Below, piece after piece: positions 11,357 to 23,685 of a stretch of DNA of 64,000 nt. Numbering within the stretch: position 1 is the first letter of the stretch; every line of letters starts with the position of its first letter. The position numbers and the translations under genes are program-made. The DNA is from Setomelanomma holmii. Lineage: Eukaryota > Ascomycota > Dothideomycetes > Pleosporales > Phaeosphaeriaceae. The notes beneath the pieces are model-generated. The model saw only the letters and a list, made by a program, of their open reading frames with translations, ran no database searches and was not told where the DNA came from. The DNA lies in contig ML978173.1 of assembly GCA_010015745.1 (NCBI GenBank), positions 1 through 64,000 on the forward strand, written 5' to 3'.

Positions 11357-11815
11357 TCAAAAAGATTCTGGGGTGCATGCGGGGAGATCCTTAAATGTCA
11401 TGCCTCTAGCCTTAGCCGTCCACATTGACCACCAACCTACCCCGCATCCTTGCGGTTCCTGCTGCAGCGGGGTGCACGAAGCCATCACGCTCTTCATTTC
11501 GTCCAATTGATCATAAAAGAGCAAGTAGCCGATTTGGTAGTCTGTCATGGGTTCGCGAACGCGGAGGTGTGTCTCGCCTATCCCGAGGCCCTTTCGTCCG
11601 ATGTAGCAACAATGAATGTAAAGATGTGGCGATCCTAGGCTTCGTTTTGGCAAAGTCGGCTTGTCGGATGTTCTCCAGGCGTGTCAATCATCCGACGAAA
11701 ATAGCAAATGACATATCAACCTCGTCCACTTGTGTGACACTGGTTAGTACCTAAATGGCTTCAATGGTTTACATACACTCTGACTCTTGAGGCGGACCGC
11801 AAGGAAAAGCACGTT
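11357..11815 (-). CDS. Possible unrecognised coding remnant or small gene
   Basis: A 98-codon reverse-strand frame ending at 11357 reads like real protein: SPHLYIHCCYIGRKGLGIG, ETHLRVREPMTDYQIGYLLF, then a Trp-rich GWWSMWTAKARGMTF tail. Upstream, a second coding-like stretch (WVQKHMTHHLERAFPCGPPQ, about 11790-11850) could be joined by an intron with branch site CTAAC and acceptor CACACAAG near 11728. I could not find a continuous model with a clear start, and I do not recognise the family. It could be a decayed gene at the transposon border or a gene with small exons that I mis-spliced. Confidence 0.35.
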
Positions 11816-12122
11816 CCAAATGATGTGTCATGTGCTTCTGGACCCATTGCATTCAGCTCAGAGCAATTGAAGAGTCTCTCAACGGTAATGATATCGGATG
11901 TCTGATTCGAAAATTGCCTGAAAACTATGTGATTTAGTTTGTACTCGCCGACCCAAATCCTTTGGGTTATGTTCGATATTCGAAACGCCGCTCAATGCTG
12001 TTATCAAAACGGGTATCCAAGGGAGTGAAGCGCCGCTATGCCGGATATTGTAAAACGCCCAGAAACGCCTTGGTCGTCCATCTTACAACACGAGAAGCCC
12101 ACCATTTCGCGTCATGTACATG

Positions 12123-13858
12123 CTATACACTCTTTTCAGGCGCACGTGTCCCCGGTTCGGGGATATGTGATGATTCTTGGAAGGGTTGTGGCTGAGCGCC
12201 AGTCCTGCTGCTTTCTCCCTGTTGCGTGGGGCTCCTCTCCCTTCTCGCCCGGCCACTGAAGACTCCACTCAGCCGGACACTCATCCTCTTGCTTCTCCGC
12301 CTGTCAGCCACGTCCTCACTACTACCTGCACCCTCTGCAGCATCCTCAGCTACCTCACCAATGCGATTTCTTCGCTGCTCTCTGAGGCGTCGAAGATAAT
12401 AGATGCGTTCTTGTGGGGTGGCATTTGGGCGATACCGTAGCGAGAGAATATCACGGAACGCACTCCTATGGCGCTCAGGCTCTGGATTTAAGGGAGGGGC
12501 GAGCTCATTCGAATCGTGGGACGCAGAGGAATCATGGGATGTCACAGGACGAAGGTCGACACGGCTGTAGCACGTTAGCAAAACCCAAGGCTCGCGAATG
12601 CCATTGCTTACCACAGAGGACAAGTGCCCGAGACATTTAGCAACCATGGGTCAACGCATTCGGGGTGGAACTTGTGATCACATGGCAGAACGCGTAGGTC
12701 TTGGCCCTTCTCGAAGTCTTCTGTGCAGATGGAGCATCCCAGATTTTCGTCGGTAGAGGAACTCGCGTCGCCCGTCGCAGCTGCAATTGCTGGCTGGGCT
12801 GGCGCTATTCCTTCTTGCTGCTCTGCGAGTTGGACTGTCGTGTTATTGCACGATATCTCGGCCTTGTCTGCAGGCTTTGGGGCATGATTGGTATCAGTAG
12901 CTGCTTGCTCTGTCCTCTGCTCAGCGGTCCCATTCGAGTCGCTGCCTTCAGCATTGGAAGCCAGTTCAACGTCCGTTGGCTTGACCGGCTCTTTCTCGCC
13001 AAATTTCACAATGGGAATTGTGTCCAGCATGGCTCGAGCTAGGCCCCTCGCTCTGCTCTGTCGCGGTCTGCCCAGCACGTCTCGTGGGCCATATCGCTCG
13101 GGATGGCGATGTGCCCGGATGGCACCTGTGATGATAATGACCAAGAACAGCGCAGTAATGATACCCGTTATGCTGTACAAGATAATCATGGCCACGGCCG
13201 TCGACGGTGACGGACCAAGCGGATTCTGCTGCGACGCAGCACCAGAATTGTTGTTGTTGTCGTTTCCACGCCCTTGCACTCGCACGAAAAACTTCAAATG
13301 TGCGGGCAGGTCGTCGACCTGGTCCAGCAGCGACGCGGAGGCCTGCCTGCTGGACATGGAGAAGACGGGAAAGTCCTGCATCATGTCTTGATTGCCGTTC
13401 TGCTGGTAGGCACAGTAGTCTGCGGCAGCGCTGTACAGGATGACGCCTGAGATGTTGGCGCTGCGGTACGCATCTTCGAAGACACGCTGGGGGTCAGCGT
13501 AGCCGGAATAGTCGGCGGGGTTGCAGCTGATGAAGGCGATCTCGCTGTCGGAGATATTGGCGACGTTGGAGAAGTTGGTGTTGAAGAGGTTGCCCTCGAT
13601 CTGTCGCAAGTGTCAGCCAGAGTAACATGGGATGACATCAGCAGTGCGACAGACTGTTCGTTGCGCCGCTTCCCGAGTCAACGGCACTAGGTCTGCAATC
13701 TGCGCCTGGTCGCCATCCGTATGCCGCAGCGGGACAGTCCCTTGGAAGTTCCCAACGGCGGTCGTACTGTTCGAGGGCGCGATAGTGGCCGTAGAGACAG
13801 ATGCAAGCAGCAAACACGTCAATGGCCACGGCGGGCGCTGCACGTGCGACAGCAGCAT
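12123..13858 (-). CDS. PA-TM-RING-H2 E3 ubiquitin ligase
   Basis: Three exons (13858-13655, 13600-12612, 12564-12123) give 544 residues. An N-terminal signal peptide (WPLTCLLLASVSTATI) leads a lumenal, protease-associated-like region, then one membrane segment (AVAMIILYSITGIITALFLV), and a cytosolic RING-H2 finger: CSICTEDF, CDHKFHPECVDPWL and TCPLCRVDL. Intron 2 splits the last RING cysteine codon; splicing restores it. The arrangement matches membrane E3 ligases of the RNF13/Tul1-neighbour type, which act in the endomembrane system. The tail is basic and Arg/Ser-rich. The first intron's donor (GTCTGT) is less usual, so its exact edge is less sure. Confidence 0.88.
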
Positions 13859-15100
13859 CGTCGAGGCTTCAGGCCGGTGTTGCCGAAAGCTCGCAGTGAC
13901 AAAGCCAGCGCTTCAGCGCTTACAATGCCGGCGGTGCGCGTCGCTCTTATCGATCGATAACCAGCATGCAACAAAAGTCCCGGCGTGTCTCCCCATGGAC
14001 TCGATGGGCGGGGGCGGCTTCTGCGTTCACGTGTCCAGGACGCCCAGAAGCAGCACGGAAAAGAGGAGAAGGAGTCGAGCGCTGTCTACAGCGCAGACAT
14101 AATGTCACCTACAAGATCGTGAAGGGCCGGCCGGTAGAAGAAGAGGATGGTTGACAGCTGTCGCGGGCGCTGCGGACCACGGAAGAACCGTGGCTCTCGA
14201 CTCTGATGCTCGACGCCCACCCGCGCGACGCCGGCGATCCACTCTTACGTCGCTTGTCCCCAGTCCGAAGCACGCCGGACCCTAGCTGCTGGCTGCATGC
14301 AAGGATCGCAACGTGTGGGAGCACACCTCGACCAGGTTTCTCACCACCATCTCACCTCCTGAAACCCTGTCTTCAGATCGAGGGCCTGTGCGGGCGGCTG
14401 CACTGCCTCGCATTATACGCTAGCACTTCAGACTTCTCAAATCACTACACTTCAAACGTCGTCCGACGCTCTCCGCAAGCACATTGCTGCACCCCAGCGG
14501 CATGCATCTCCTAAGGCTGAGCTGCAGCCAGGTGATCACAAAGAGCTCCTGGACCCCCAACCTCACCTCAGCAAATCTCAATCCCCAAGGCCCGCTAATT
14601 CAGTGGTGCAGTGAACACCCTCTCGGCAAGAGGAAGTTCCGGCAGATATCCTGAACATCTCACCGGCGGGCTGAAAAGCCGATTGTGCATACTGCGTCGA
14701 TCAATCTTGGACGTCAAGCACATAGGCTCCACGGCGTCCTCATGTGCCTATTGCAATCAGAACGAAGAGCTGCGTGGATTCGACGCAGTGTGCCAGTACA
14801 CAAGCTTCGGCTCCCCGGATCGCACATGATGCATGCAATTCTGTTGATCAGTCACCATCGTGATTACGGAGCTGACAAAACCGAGAGGACCTCTTCTTGA
14901 AGGACGGCAGTAGCCGTGAAGGAACGTGTATTCACTTGCGCTATTTAGACACATTCAGGTCAAAACGCCTGCGCTATGGGCTGCAAATGCACACCTCTCA
15001 CACGCCGTATGCGATGCAAACATCAAAACAGACGTGTCCAAATGAACACCGCCAGAACGTATCAACTGTCTCCCTGATCAGCGTAATTTACCGTCTTCCA
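13859..15100. other. Intergenic, no gene supported
   Basis: Separates the RING ligase promoter side from the 3' end of the antiporter gene. Several short frames exist on both strands, but none shows family features or plausible splicing. It holds the RING gene promoter and the antiporter 3' UTR by position. Confidence 0.6.
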
Positions 15101-18100
15101 TCAAAAGGCGACGCCACTGCGTCCGCGGCCCGAAGTTCTGAACGTCATTGACTGGAGCTCGACCAAGCCACCAAGCGCCAGTGTGTCTTGTGGATTGACA
15201 CCCTTGTGTTCAAAATCGTCGAATCCAGAAAGGTAGAAACCAGCGATGACAACGAGGTATGAAAGGATCAGGATCGACCCTTTGAAGTAGTTACTCTTTC
15301 CTTCACCGTACATGTACGAGAGCAAGAAGACACACAAGATGACAGTTACCATGTCCCACTGAGGGAAGATGAGAGTGAAGGTTTGATGCGCAACTTCCCG
15401 AGCGTCAATGTATGTTGCATGTACGGCGCTATAGAATACGAGCGCCGGGATTTGGAGTAAGCAAACTTGCAGGGCGTATGCGGAACCGATTTCCATGGAG
15501 AGTGCGATGTTGCCATTCATGGCAAAGGAAATGGCGTTCAGAAATTCCGTAGTGTTTGGCACCAGTGCGAAGAGCGTGATGCCAAGAAACTTCTCATCAA
15601 TATCCGAGCCTTCTAGCACGGCATCAACTGTATTGACTAGGATTTCTGCAATGATAGCATAGGCTAAAGTGGCAGTGAGGAGTATAGCAGCACTCTTCTG
15701 CCGACTCCAGTTGGGTGCATCATGGCCTCCAGAAGTGTGACCGGGCGATGTATCAGGTTCTTCTGGGACTGCTGTTGTTGTACGGGTATTAGCAGGACGC
15801 TCCGCATGAACCTTGCTCGCCGTCGACACCATGCGAGCAGCTTTGTGCGGCACCCTAGTGACATCGCGTGTAGCGAGTGCTGTCGTTGTTGCTGCAATCT
15901 CCGTGATCTGACGTACGAGTGATTGAGTGGCATCGTCCGTCAGACCGTCCACATGAAATGTGTGCTGATTGTGATCATAGCCGTCCTTGGGCGGCACCAC
16001 GTGTGGGGTCTGGCCGTCTGACTTGGAGCTTGGCCGGTGTTGAGAGGATGTGCCATCGGGTCCTCCAAGTCCAACTTCCTGGAGAGTTTGGCCAACGATT
16101 CTTTTGTAGAGCTGGCTGTCCCTAATATGCGCCCTCGAGACGGATTGACCAGTAGCCTGCCGGACGAGGGACGCGTGGGGAAAGTCGAGGTGGCCGCTAT
16201 TGCTCAGACTGCTGGCACTCATCTCCAGAACCTTCTTTTCTTTCTCGTCGGGTTCCGTCCAAATGGTCGCAGCATGTGTTCGGAGGGTGAACAATAGACC
16301 AATGACATACGAAACGAACAGCATCGAAGCCGCGAACCATGTGTATGGCCTGACAGCTTCATTGTAGAACCGATCGTGCAGCGCTGGAGTCTGCGAATAA
16401 TAGCATCTCCGGCAATCTCTCTCTGTTGGAGTGTTGAAGTGATGTACACACTGGTGACAGTTGAGCTCGTGCTAGACACAGTTAGCCGCAACATCAAGGC
16501 ACTATTAGATTTAACTCACGCTACCATATATCTGATAGAACAGTGTCGGGCCAAAGGCACCAATGACGGCGAAGAGAAGCATGGTCGACGTGACGCCTGC
16601 TGATCGCACATTGAAGCGCTGCGTTTTGCGCTTGAGAGCCCCGAAGCACATGGATAAGCCTGGCAGAAATAGTATGCCCGCGAAGATGCTGCCGATAATG
16701 CTGCCTTCCACTAGCTGCGCCTTGCCTTGTTTGAGAGCTACGCAGTAAAGAAACACTTCTACTACTGTACTGAAGAAGGCATTGATCGTTGCACCAACAC
16801 CCATAGATGATTGCGCAGAAATGGAGGCCACGGCCTGGCCTATGAAATACGCAAGCGGAATGATGGATAGTAGAGCGAGCGTAAAGAGCAGAAACTTGTC
16901 AGTCAGCCAAAAGTCGAGTCCAAGGGCTTCATCAAGGACAAAGTAGTCGAAGATGGTGAATGCGACGAGGCCGAGGAGGTTGATGAGGAAGATGTTGGTC
17001 CCGTCAATTGTGTACTTCCAATACTTGATGCCAACTGCTCGGTAAGTACAGAGCAGAATGGATGATGACTCGCCTGGACGGCGGACGTTGCCGTTGTCGG
17101 AATGAAACGAGAGGGCCAGAGGGTGGCGTCGCAAGTGGTCAAATAGGAGGATGGTGACCTTGCCCATGGGAATCGAGAAGACCATAAACCAGCAAAGTCC
17201 TGAGACCAGGAAGAGGGCCGGAGTAAAGATGCCGTAGAAGTACACAAAGAACAAGACACGGCCAAAGGTCCATTTCCCGCGGCCAAACAGCCGCCGCTTG
17301 GTCCTGGTCGTGTCCGAGTGATTGACATTGGCCCTTCCTTCTCGTCCGAGTAGACTTGTCGTCTCATCGCCGGCGGAGTCTACGCTGTTGCGCCGACGGC
17401 CCACAAGGGAGCTGTTGCCGGCAGTAGGTCCAAAGAACAGCCGGCCCTCCTCGATGTCGCCGCTCTGCCACTGCTCGTACTCGCTGATACTGCGACCCTC
17501 ACCCTCGTCCTCCTCCACATACTGCTCATCCTGCAGCAGCTTGACATACCTGCCAAAAGGATAGAACAGGTACGCTGCAAGGTGGAAGAGCAGCCAGGCG
17601 TATTCCATACAACTGTCGACGAAGCCAAATAGCGTACACAGCAGCCCTCCAGCGACTGCAATGAGGGCCAGCCACCAGCCGAAGAACAGCGTCCAGGCAA
17701 GGTTGAAGACGACCAGCCATCTGCTGACAGAGGAGCCTGGTGATGAGTGGATGTCGGCTTCGGCCTTGTTCTGCACAGAGCGGCCTTTCTTGTACAGGGC
17801 CGGCTTCCAGATCCTGATACCAAAAGGGTGCGTTACGTTGATGGCGTCCTGGCGGTCCCGCAGCGTGAAGCTCTCCGCATCGCTGAGGTCGGCCTCATCA
17901 TCGTCCTCGTCGGCGCCCGTTCCGCTATCATCCTCGTCTGCGCGTATTGTATCGTCGCTCGAGGAGCTCGGCTGCGCTTCAGGCTCGGTCGGGGCAGCGG
18001 CCTGCTCCTGCTCAGCAGACTCGTCTTCGGTCGACTCGATGGTAGTGAGGGTAGGTTGCTGCTGGCCCACAGGCCTGCGACGGACGGTGGAGGACTTTCG

Positions 18101-18520
18101 GCGCAGAGGGTGCTGGCGATGGTGCTTGAGCTGCTGCTCCAGGTCGATGCGGACCTCCTCTTCGGCATCGTCGACGCTGAACTCCTCGCCCTTGCGCGGG
18201 AACTTGGACGACGTGGTGCGACGGCTCATGGGGGGCTTCTTGGGCTTCGCTGGGGGCGTCTCAGACGAGGCTGCCGTGTTCTGCTGGCGGCGCTCCATGC
18301 CTGATGTGATAGAGCCTGCGCCGTCATCAGTCTTCGCCCTGCTTGCCAACAAGCTGTGCAAGTCCCGTGCGTTCAACGTACCATAGCTTGTTGGCTGGCC
18401 GGTTGCTTGCCGCGCCGTTGAAGTTGCGGGCGTGTTGGCGCCGTGCGAGCTGCCTTGGCGCGACGTCTCTGCCTGCGAGTTGCTCTTGCCTCCCGTGGGC
18501 GTGCGGTCGCCTTCGCCCAT
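15101..18520 (-). CDS. VNX1: Vnx1-like vacuolar cation/H+ antiporter
   Basis: Two exons (18520-16520 and 16471-15101) give 1123 residues. A long, acidic and Ser-rich cytosolic N-terminus (about 240 residues) precedes a first membrane pair and two Na+/Ca2+-exchanger halves. Alpha-repeat-like motifs are visible: GVGATINAFFSTVVEVFLYC with GSIIGSIF in the first half, and FALVPNTTEFLNAISFAMNGN with SMEIGSAYALQ in the second. A hydrophilic loop with a His/Cys segment (HELNCHQCVHHF) separates the halves. This is the layout of the yeast low-affinity vacuolar monovalent cation/H+ antiporter Vnx1 of the CAX superfamily, somewhat longer than yeast's 908 residues. It exchanges Na+/K+ for protons at the vacuole. 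Confidence 0.9.
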
Positions 18521-19233
18521 GACGATGGTCGTACTGGCGGTTGTGCAAGGGAAGAGGGCGGACGCTGGGCCGTTGGCTTTCCAAGGTAGTGTCTGCGCTC
18601 ACGGATTGGAGATGCCGTGCAGTCTACGTGCACGAGTCAACACGCGGCTGCCGTGCGGTCACAGCGTAGAGAAGGCCGGGATGCATCACAGTCAAACGTG
18701 GTGCCCCTCGGTGTGTGGGTGTGGGAAGATGCATATGACCTGGCCGGGATCGCCATTCGTCGACGCGCAGCTGCACCCTTCGGAGCAATCGCGGATCCTG
18801 TCTCACTTGAGATAAGATGCACACGCAACCTCGCTGAGAGTCTCTGCAGGCGGGACATTCAGTCTATTATGACCTTAGTTACAGTGAAGCTGTGACAGCG
18901 CTGCACCCTAGCTGCCTCAGATATGTGTCTATCTGTCTGGAATGTTTACACATGCAGAGGTGACGAAATGGGAAGTAACGCCCAGTGGGGCTGTTCCCAC
19001 TAGCGCCAGCATCCTTGTCCGGCCAAACGTTGCTCCAGTTGCAGCAGCTTCGGAAGCTTCCAGCGATCATCAACACCACAACCTCTCTCCGCACGGCCAT
19101 CGCCAGCCTCACCTGTCGCGACTTCTCTACGGACCCAGCCGCCATCGCTCACGCACATCAGGCCTCACCACTCCACATCAGTAAGGAAGACACCAAACAC
19201 ATCCATCCCTTCGCCCCGGCGCCCGCCACAGCC
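18521..19233. promoter_or_regulatory. Shared divergent promoter of the antiporter and RPT6
   Basis: About 710 bp lie between two divergent start codons (18520 reverse, 19234 forward). No gene is seen in it. A pyrimidine-rich stretch ahead of the RPT6 start fits a fungal 5' UTR. I see no certain binding site. Confidence 0.55.
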
Positions 19234-20449
19234 ATGGCGCTCGACACCTTCTTCCACAACAAGATCGAGGCGATGAAGCTCGAGATCATACAAGGCCAGG
19301 CCAAGCTGCGGCGGCTGGAAGCCCAGAGGAACGACTACAACTCAAGGGTGCGCTTGTTGCGGGAAGAGCTCGGTCTGCTCCAACAGCCAGGATCCTATGT
19401 CGGCGAGGTCGTAAAGGTGATGGGCACGAAGAAAGTGCTTGTCAAGGTGCATCCGGAGGGCAAATATGGTATGCCATATCCGTATTCGCACGAGTTTACG
19501 GCTAACGTCCACAGTTGTCGACATCTCGGACAACGTCGACATCAGCAAACTCACACCCGGTAAACGAGTCACACTGCTCAGCGACTCCTACAAGCTCGAG
19601 AAGCTACTTCCATCGTCGGTCGACCCCCTCGTCTCGCTCATGATGGTCGAGAAGGTGCCGGACAGCACGTACGACATGATCGGCGGTCTGGATCAGCAGA
19701 TCAAAGAGATCAAGGAGGTCATCGAACTCGGTCTACAACATCCTGAGCTCTTCGAGTCTCTTGGCATAGCACAACCTAAGGGTGTGCTACTATACGGACC
19801 CCCAGGAACAGGAAAAACGCTTCTTGCGCGTGCTGTGGCACATCACGCAGACTGCAAGTTCATTCGCGTATCTGGCAGCGAGCTGGTGCAAAAGTACATT
19901 GGTGAGGGTAGTCGCATGGTTCGAGAACTCTTCGTCATGGCACGAGAGCACGCGCCCAGCATCATCTTCATGGACGAAATCGACAGCATTGGCTCGAGTC
20001 GTGTCGAGGGAAGCTCAGGAGGTGACTCGGAAGTGCAGCGGACCATGTTGGAGCTTCTTAACCAGCTGGACGGGTTCGAGCCTACCAAGAACATCAAAAT
20101 TATCATGGCGACCAATCGTCTGGACATCCTTGATCCTGCGTTACTGCGTCCAGGACGCATAGATCGAAAGATCGAGTTCCCCCCGCCGACTGTCGAAGCG
20201 CGTGCCGACATCCTGCGGATTCACTCAAGAAGTATGAATCTGACGCGTGGCATCAACCTGACCAAGATCGCCGAGAAGATGAATGGCTGTTCTGGTGCTG
20301 AGCTGAAGGGTGTGTGTACTGAGGCTGGCATGTACGCGTTAAGGGAGAGGAGAGTGCACGTTACACAGGAGGACTTCGACCTCGCGACCGCGAAGGTCCT
20401 GAACAAGCACGACGACAAGGCTGTGAGCTTAGGCAAGCTGTGGAAGTAA
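19234..20449 (+). CDS. RPT6: 26S proteasome regulatory ATPase subunit 8 (Rpt6/Sug1)
   Basis: Two exons (19234-19468, 19515-20449) give 389 residues, the usual length of the subunit. It has an N-terminal coiled coil (IIQGQAKLRRLEAQRNDYNS), an OB-like segment, and an AAA+ ATPase domain with Walker A GPPGTGKT, Walker B IIFMDEID, the SRH region with ATNRLDILDPALLRPGRID, and the C-terminal helix ending GKLWK. It is one of six ring ATPases that unfold substrates for the proteasome. The start at 19234 is chosen because the conserved MALDTFF begins there; the frame is open further upstream. Confidence 0.97.
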
Positions 20450-21479
20450 GCAAGGCTGGCGCATCTATGCTGTCCTGCTGTTACAACGACAGTGTTCAGA
20501 GCATACTGTCTACAGTCAGCATAGGGTTATAGGTGGCAAGATTAATGAAACTCAACATAACCGCACCACTTCGTCTCAAAAGCTGCATACTGGAACTCCT
20601 GAGCTTCCTGTGTTCGAGTGAGAATTCATCAAGTGGCGAAGCTGCCGAATATCTTGTGTATTTTCACAAAAAGCCTTGCTGTTGTATCCAGGAGGAACGC
20701 AAATGTGTTTCCTGCTGGATTCAACTACGAGGATAGCTTTAGCGGGATCATGAACGAACTAAGGAGTTCAAACAATTGTATCTGGGAAGCACGGCGCTGA
20801 TCAGCTGGAGATCTAGTTGAAAGATGAACTTGGACCTTGACACTGTTCTTGACATTTTCCAGCGTATGTGAAAACATAGGATGTGATTCTTCGCAATCGC
20901 ATACAGGCAATTGCCATAAGAGGCAGACGGCCTTTGCTTTGCGGTGACCTTCGATCCGGTATGGCGTCAACCTTAGCGTGGGTTGACCCCGGTTCGGAAT
21001 GTCACCTCGTCTCTGCACCACCTACATCACCGCATGCAGATCTCTGGTACTAGCGTCTGCAGCATTTTTGAAGATCTGGCATTTCGAGTTCCAGCACGAC
21101 CAGCAGCCACGGCATGATAGAGAAAGAGCAGCCTGACAATCCTCAGCATTGTATGTATTCTATACACGGAAAACATCAAGCACTCCGAGGACAGACGGCT
21201 ACCTTCATGACGTCCTTGTGCAGTAGGCCTCCACGCCGTGAGGTTACACAACGCCCACGTCCGTATTCCAGATTGCGCAAGCGGGAGTGCCGATAGCGTG
21301 ATAGGATAAGGTTGCTTTGCTTGCCCTAGTCTCGCGAACGTTTCCAGCGCGACGGTCCAATGATTTAATGCCCGGACCCCGGACTTGATGTTCGACTTAG
21401 CGTCCCGTACGCACCTTCACCTTTGTTTTTCGATCCGAGTTGAACTTTTACAGACTCCCCCGCTCATGAGCTTGCGACC
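20450..21479. other. Intergenic, no gene seen
   Basis: About 1 kb between the RPT6 stop and the next start. No coding frame with family features. It carries the RPT6 3' UTR and the promoter of the transporter. Confidence 0.6.
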
Positions 21480-23685
21480 ATGGCCGACACGAAGCAAGTG
21501 GTAGAAGAGCCAAAACGTGATTCGCAATTTCCTTCGGTTGCAGAAGCATCTGCCGGAGTGCTTGAGGATTCCCTTGACCCCGTGTACGAGGCCAAGGCCC
21601 GGGTCTTGAACAAGGCGATTCAGGACATCGGTATGGGAAGATACCAATGGCAAGCAAGTCTCTCTGTCTCAATATTGAACTCAACTTGCTAACAACATGA
21701 CTACCAGCTCTTTGTTGTTATTGGCTTCGGATGGGCGCAAGATAATTTGTGGCCGATCTGTACTTCGCTCATCTTGCCTGCTGTTCGAAACGAGTTCAAG
21801 CCCACACGTGCGCCTGTATGTATACATGATCGAGAACAACCATACTTTGACAGCAATAGACATTTGACTGTCTCCGTAGTACCTTACACTTGCCCAGAAT
21901 ATCGGTCTCCTCTTCGGCGCCATCTTTTGGGGCTTCGGCTGCGATGTCTTTGGCAGACGGTGGGCGTTCAATCTCACGATTGGCGTGACTGCTGTGTTTG
22001 GTATGATCGCAGCCGGCAGTCCAAACTTTGCCGCCATAGGGGCGTTCGCCGCATTGTGGAGTGTGGGCGTCGGGGGTAAGTAGATCCTGACATGCAAGAA
22101 GACGTCACATCAGACGGATACTGATCTCAAACCCTTGATCAGGTAACCTCCCAGTTGACTCTGCTATCTTTCTGGAATTCCTGCCTGGCACGCACCAATA
22201 TCTTCTGACTGTCCTCTCCATCGATTGGGCGCTCGCACAAGTCTTCGCGACACTCGTGGCATGGCCTCTGCTCGGCAACCTGACTTGCGAGGAGACCGAC
22301 ACGAACTGCACTAAGAGCAAGAACTTCGGATGGCGATATTTCATGATTACAATGGGCGGGTAAGTGGCACTGCGTCCTCTCCTCTACGACTCGACTGACA
22401 ATCTACAGGGTAAGTCAAGTTACAAGACACTGGTCTTCACAGTTCTATGTGTTCAAGAGGGTATACATTTCAGATTGAAGGCCACTGAGATGATACCAGC
22501 GGCAACAATGCCACTGAGATGATACCAGCGGCAACAATGCCACTGAGATGATACCAGCGGCAACAATGCCACCATAAAGATCCTTGCTAACTTCGCGGCC
22601 AGGTGGCGCTTCTCATGTTCTTGATTCGCTTTCTGGCCTTTACAATCTTTGAGTCTCCCAAGTATCTCATGGGCAAGGGTAAAGACGAAGAAGCAGTCCG
22701 CGTTGTTCATGAGGTCGCGCGCCGAAATGGCAAGACTTCAGACCTCACGATCGAAAATCTTCGCGTATGCGAGAACCTCGGTACTGGCAGCACTCCCGCC
22801 CGAACGGCTGCGACCGCCGCTATCAAGCGCAATCTACAGAAACTCGATGCGTCGCACGTCAAGGCTCTCTTTGCCACTAAGAAGCTGGCCTTTTCCACCA
22901 CCGTTATCACAGTAGTATGGGCTTTCATCGGACTAGGGTACGTTAACCACCTCAGGAAACGGCGTTCTGGGGAGCTTAGGAAATTCGTCACATAACAATG
23001 ATCCTTTTCCTGCTGGGACAGCTTCACTAATCTTGGCACAGGTTCCCACTATACAATGCTTTTCTACCATACATCCAGCAGACTCGCGGCGCGCAATTCG
23101 GCGACGGATCTACTTATCTGACGTACCGAAATTCCCTTATCATTGCGGTATTGGGTGTGCCTGGCTGTCTCCTGGGTGGCCTGCTTGTCGAAACACCACG
23201 AGTCGGCCGTAAGGGAACGCTCAGTCTCTCGACGATCCTTACTGGAGTCTTTCTCTACTGCTCTACCACTGCATTGACATCCGATGCGCTGCTGGGTTGG
23301 AATTGTGCATATAACTTCATGAGCAATATTATGTATGCTGTCTTGTAAGTCGAATAGTGCATGCCAAGGTCACAATGCATCAGCTCATAGCCTACAAGAT
23401 ACTCATACACGCCTGAAATCTTTCCCACAAAAGACCGTGGAACCGGGAATGCGATCACGGCTTCAGCAAACAGGATCTTCGGCATCATGGCGCCGGTTGT
23501 GGCCATGTTCGCCGACCTTACAACGAGCGCACCAGGTATGTGATTCAGGCACGAATTGATTTTCAGACAAACACTGACATCCTGTCTCCACCTCTGCAGT
23601 ATACGTCAGCGGTGCTCTCTTCATCGCTTCGGGACTTCTCGTGCTGATCCTGCCGTTCGAGTCAAGGGGCAAGGCCAGTCTGTAG
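21480..23685 (+). CDS. MFS transporter, sugar-porter/SV2-like
   Basis: Exons 21480-21653, 21708-21815, 21880-22075, 22143-22359, a single nucleotide at 22409, 22603-22937, 23042-23344, 23399-23535 and 23600-23685 sum to 518 codons plus stop in one frame. Twelve membrane segments can be traced. The family signatures are GAIFWGFGCDVFGRRWAF after segment 2 and YSYTPEIFPTKDRGTGNAI late in the protein. The substrate is unknown; relatives move sugars, organic acids or related small molecules across the plasma membrane. Intron 1 is GC-AG (donor GCAAGT at 21654). The fourth junction needs two introns separated by one G to keep frame, and the second of these holds a minisatellite. Confidence 0.88.
22481..22567 (+). 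repeat. 29-bp minisatellite, three perfect copies, inside an intron
   Basis: The unit starting GCCACTGAGATGATACCAGC is repeated three times without a mismatch, followed by the first bases of a fourth copy. It lies wholly within the 193-nt intron 22410-22602 of the MFS transporter gene, making that intron about three times longer than its neighbours. Confidence 0.95.

Noticed and set aside
17661..18386. Long forward-strand open frames opposite the antiporter N-terminus
   Set aside because: They are antisense shadows of a GC-rich, low-complexity coding exon; their translation is Ser/Arg-rich without any domain. The same applies to forward frames opposite AIM21 at 50.6-53.9 kb and reverse frames opposite RPT6.
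22481..22567. 29-bp repeats as a CRISPR array
   Set aside because: The units are directly adjacent with no spacers, inside a eukaryotic intron; it is a minisatellite.
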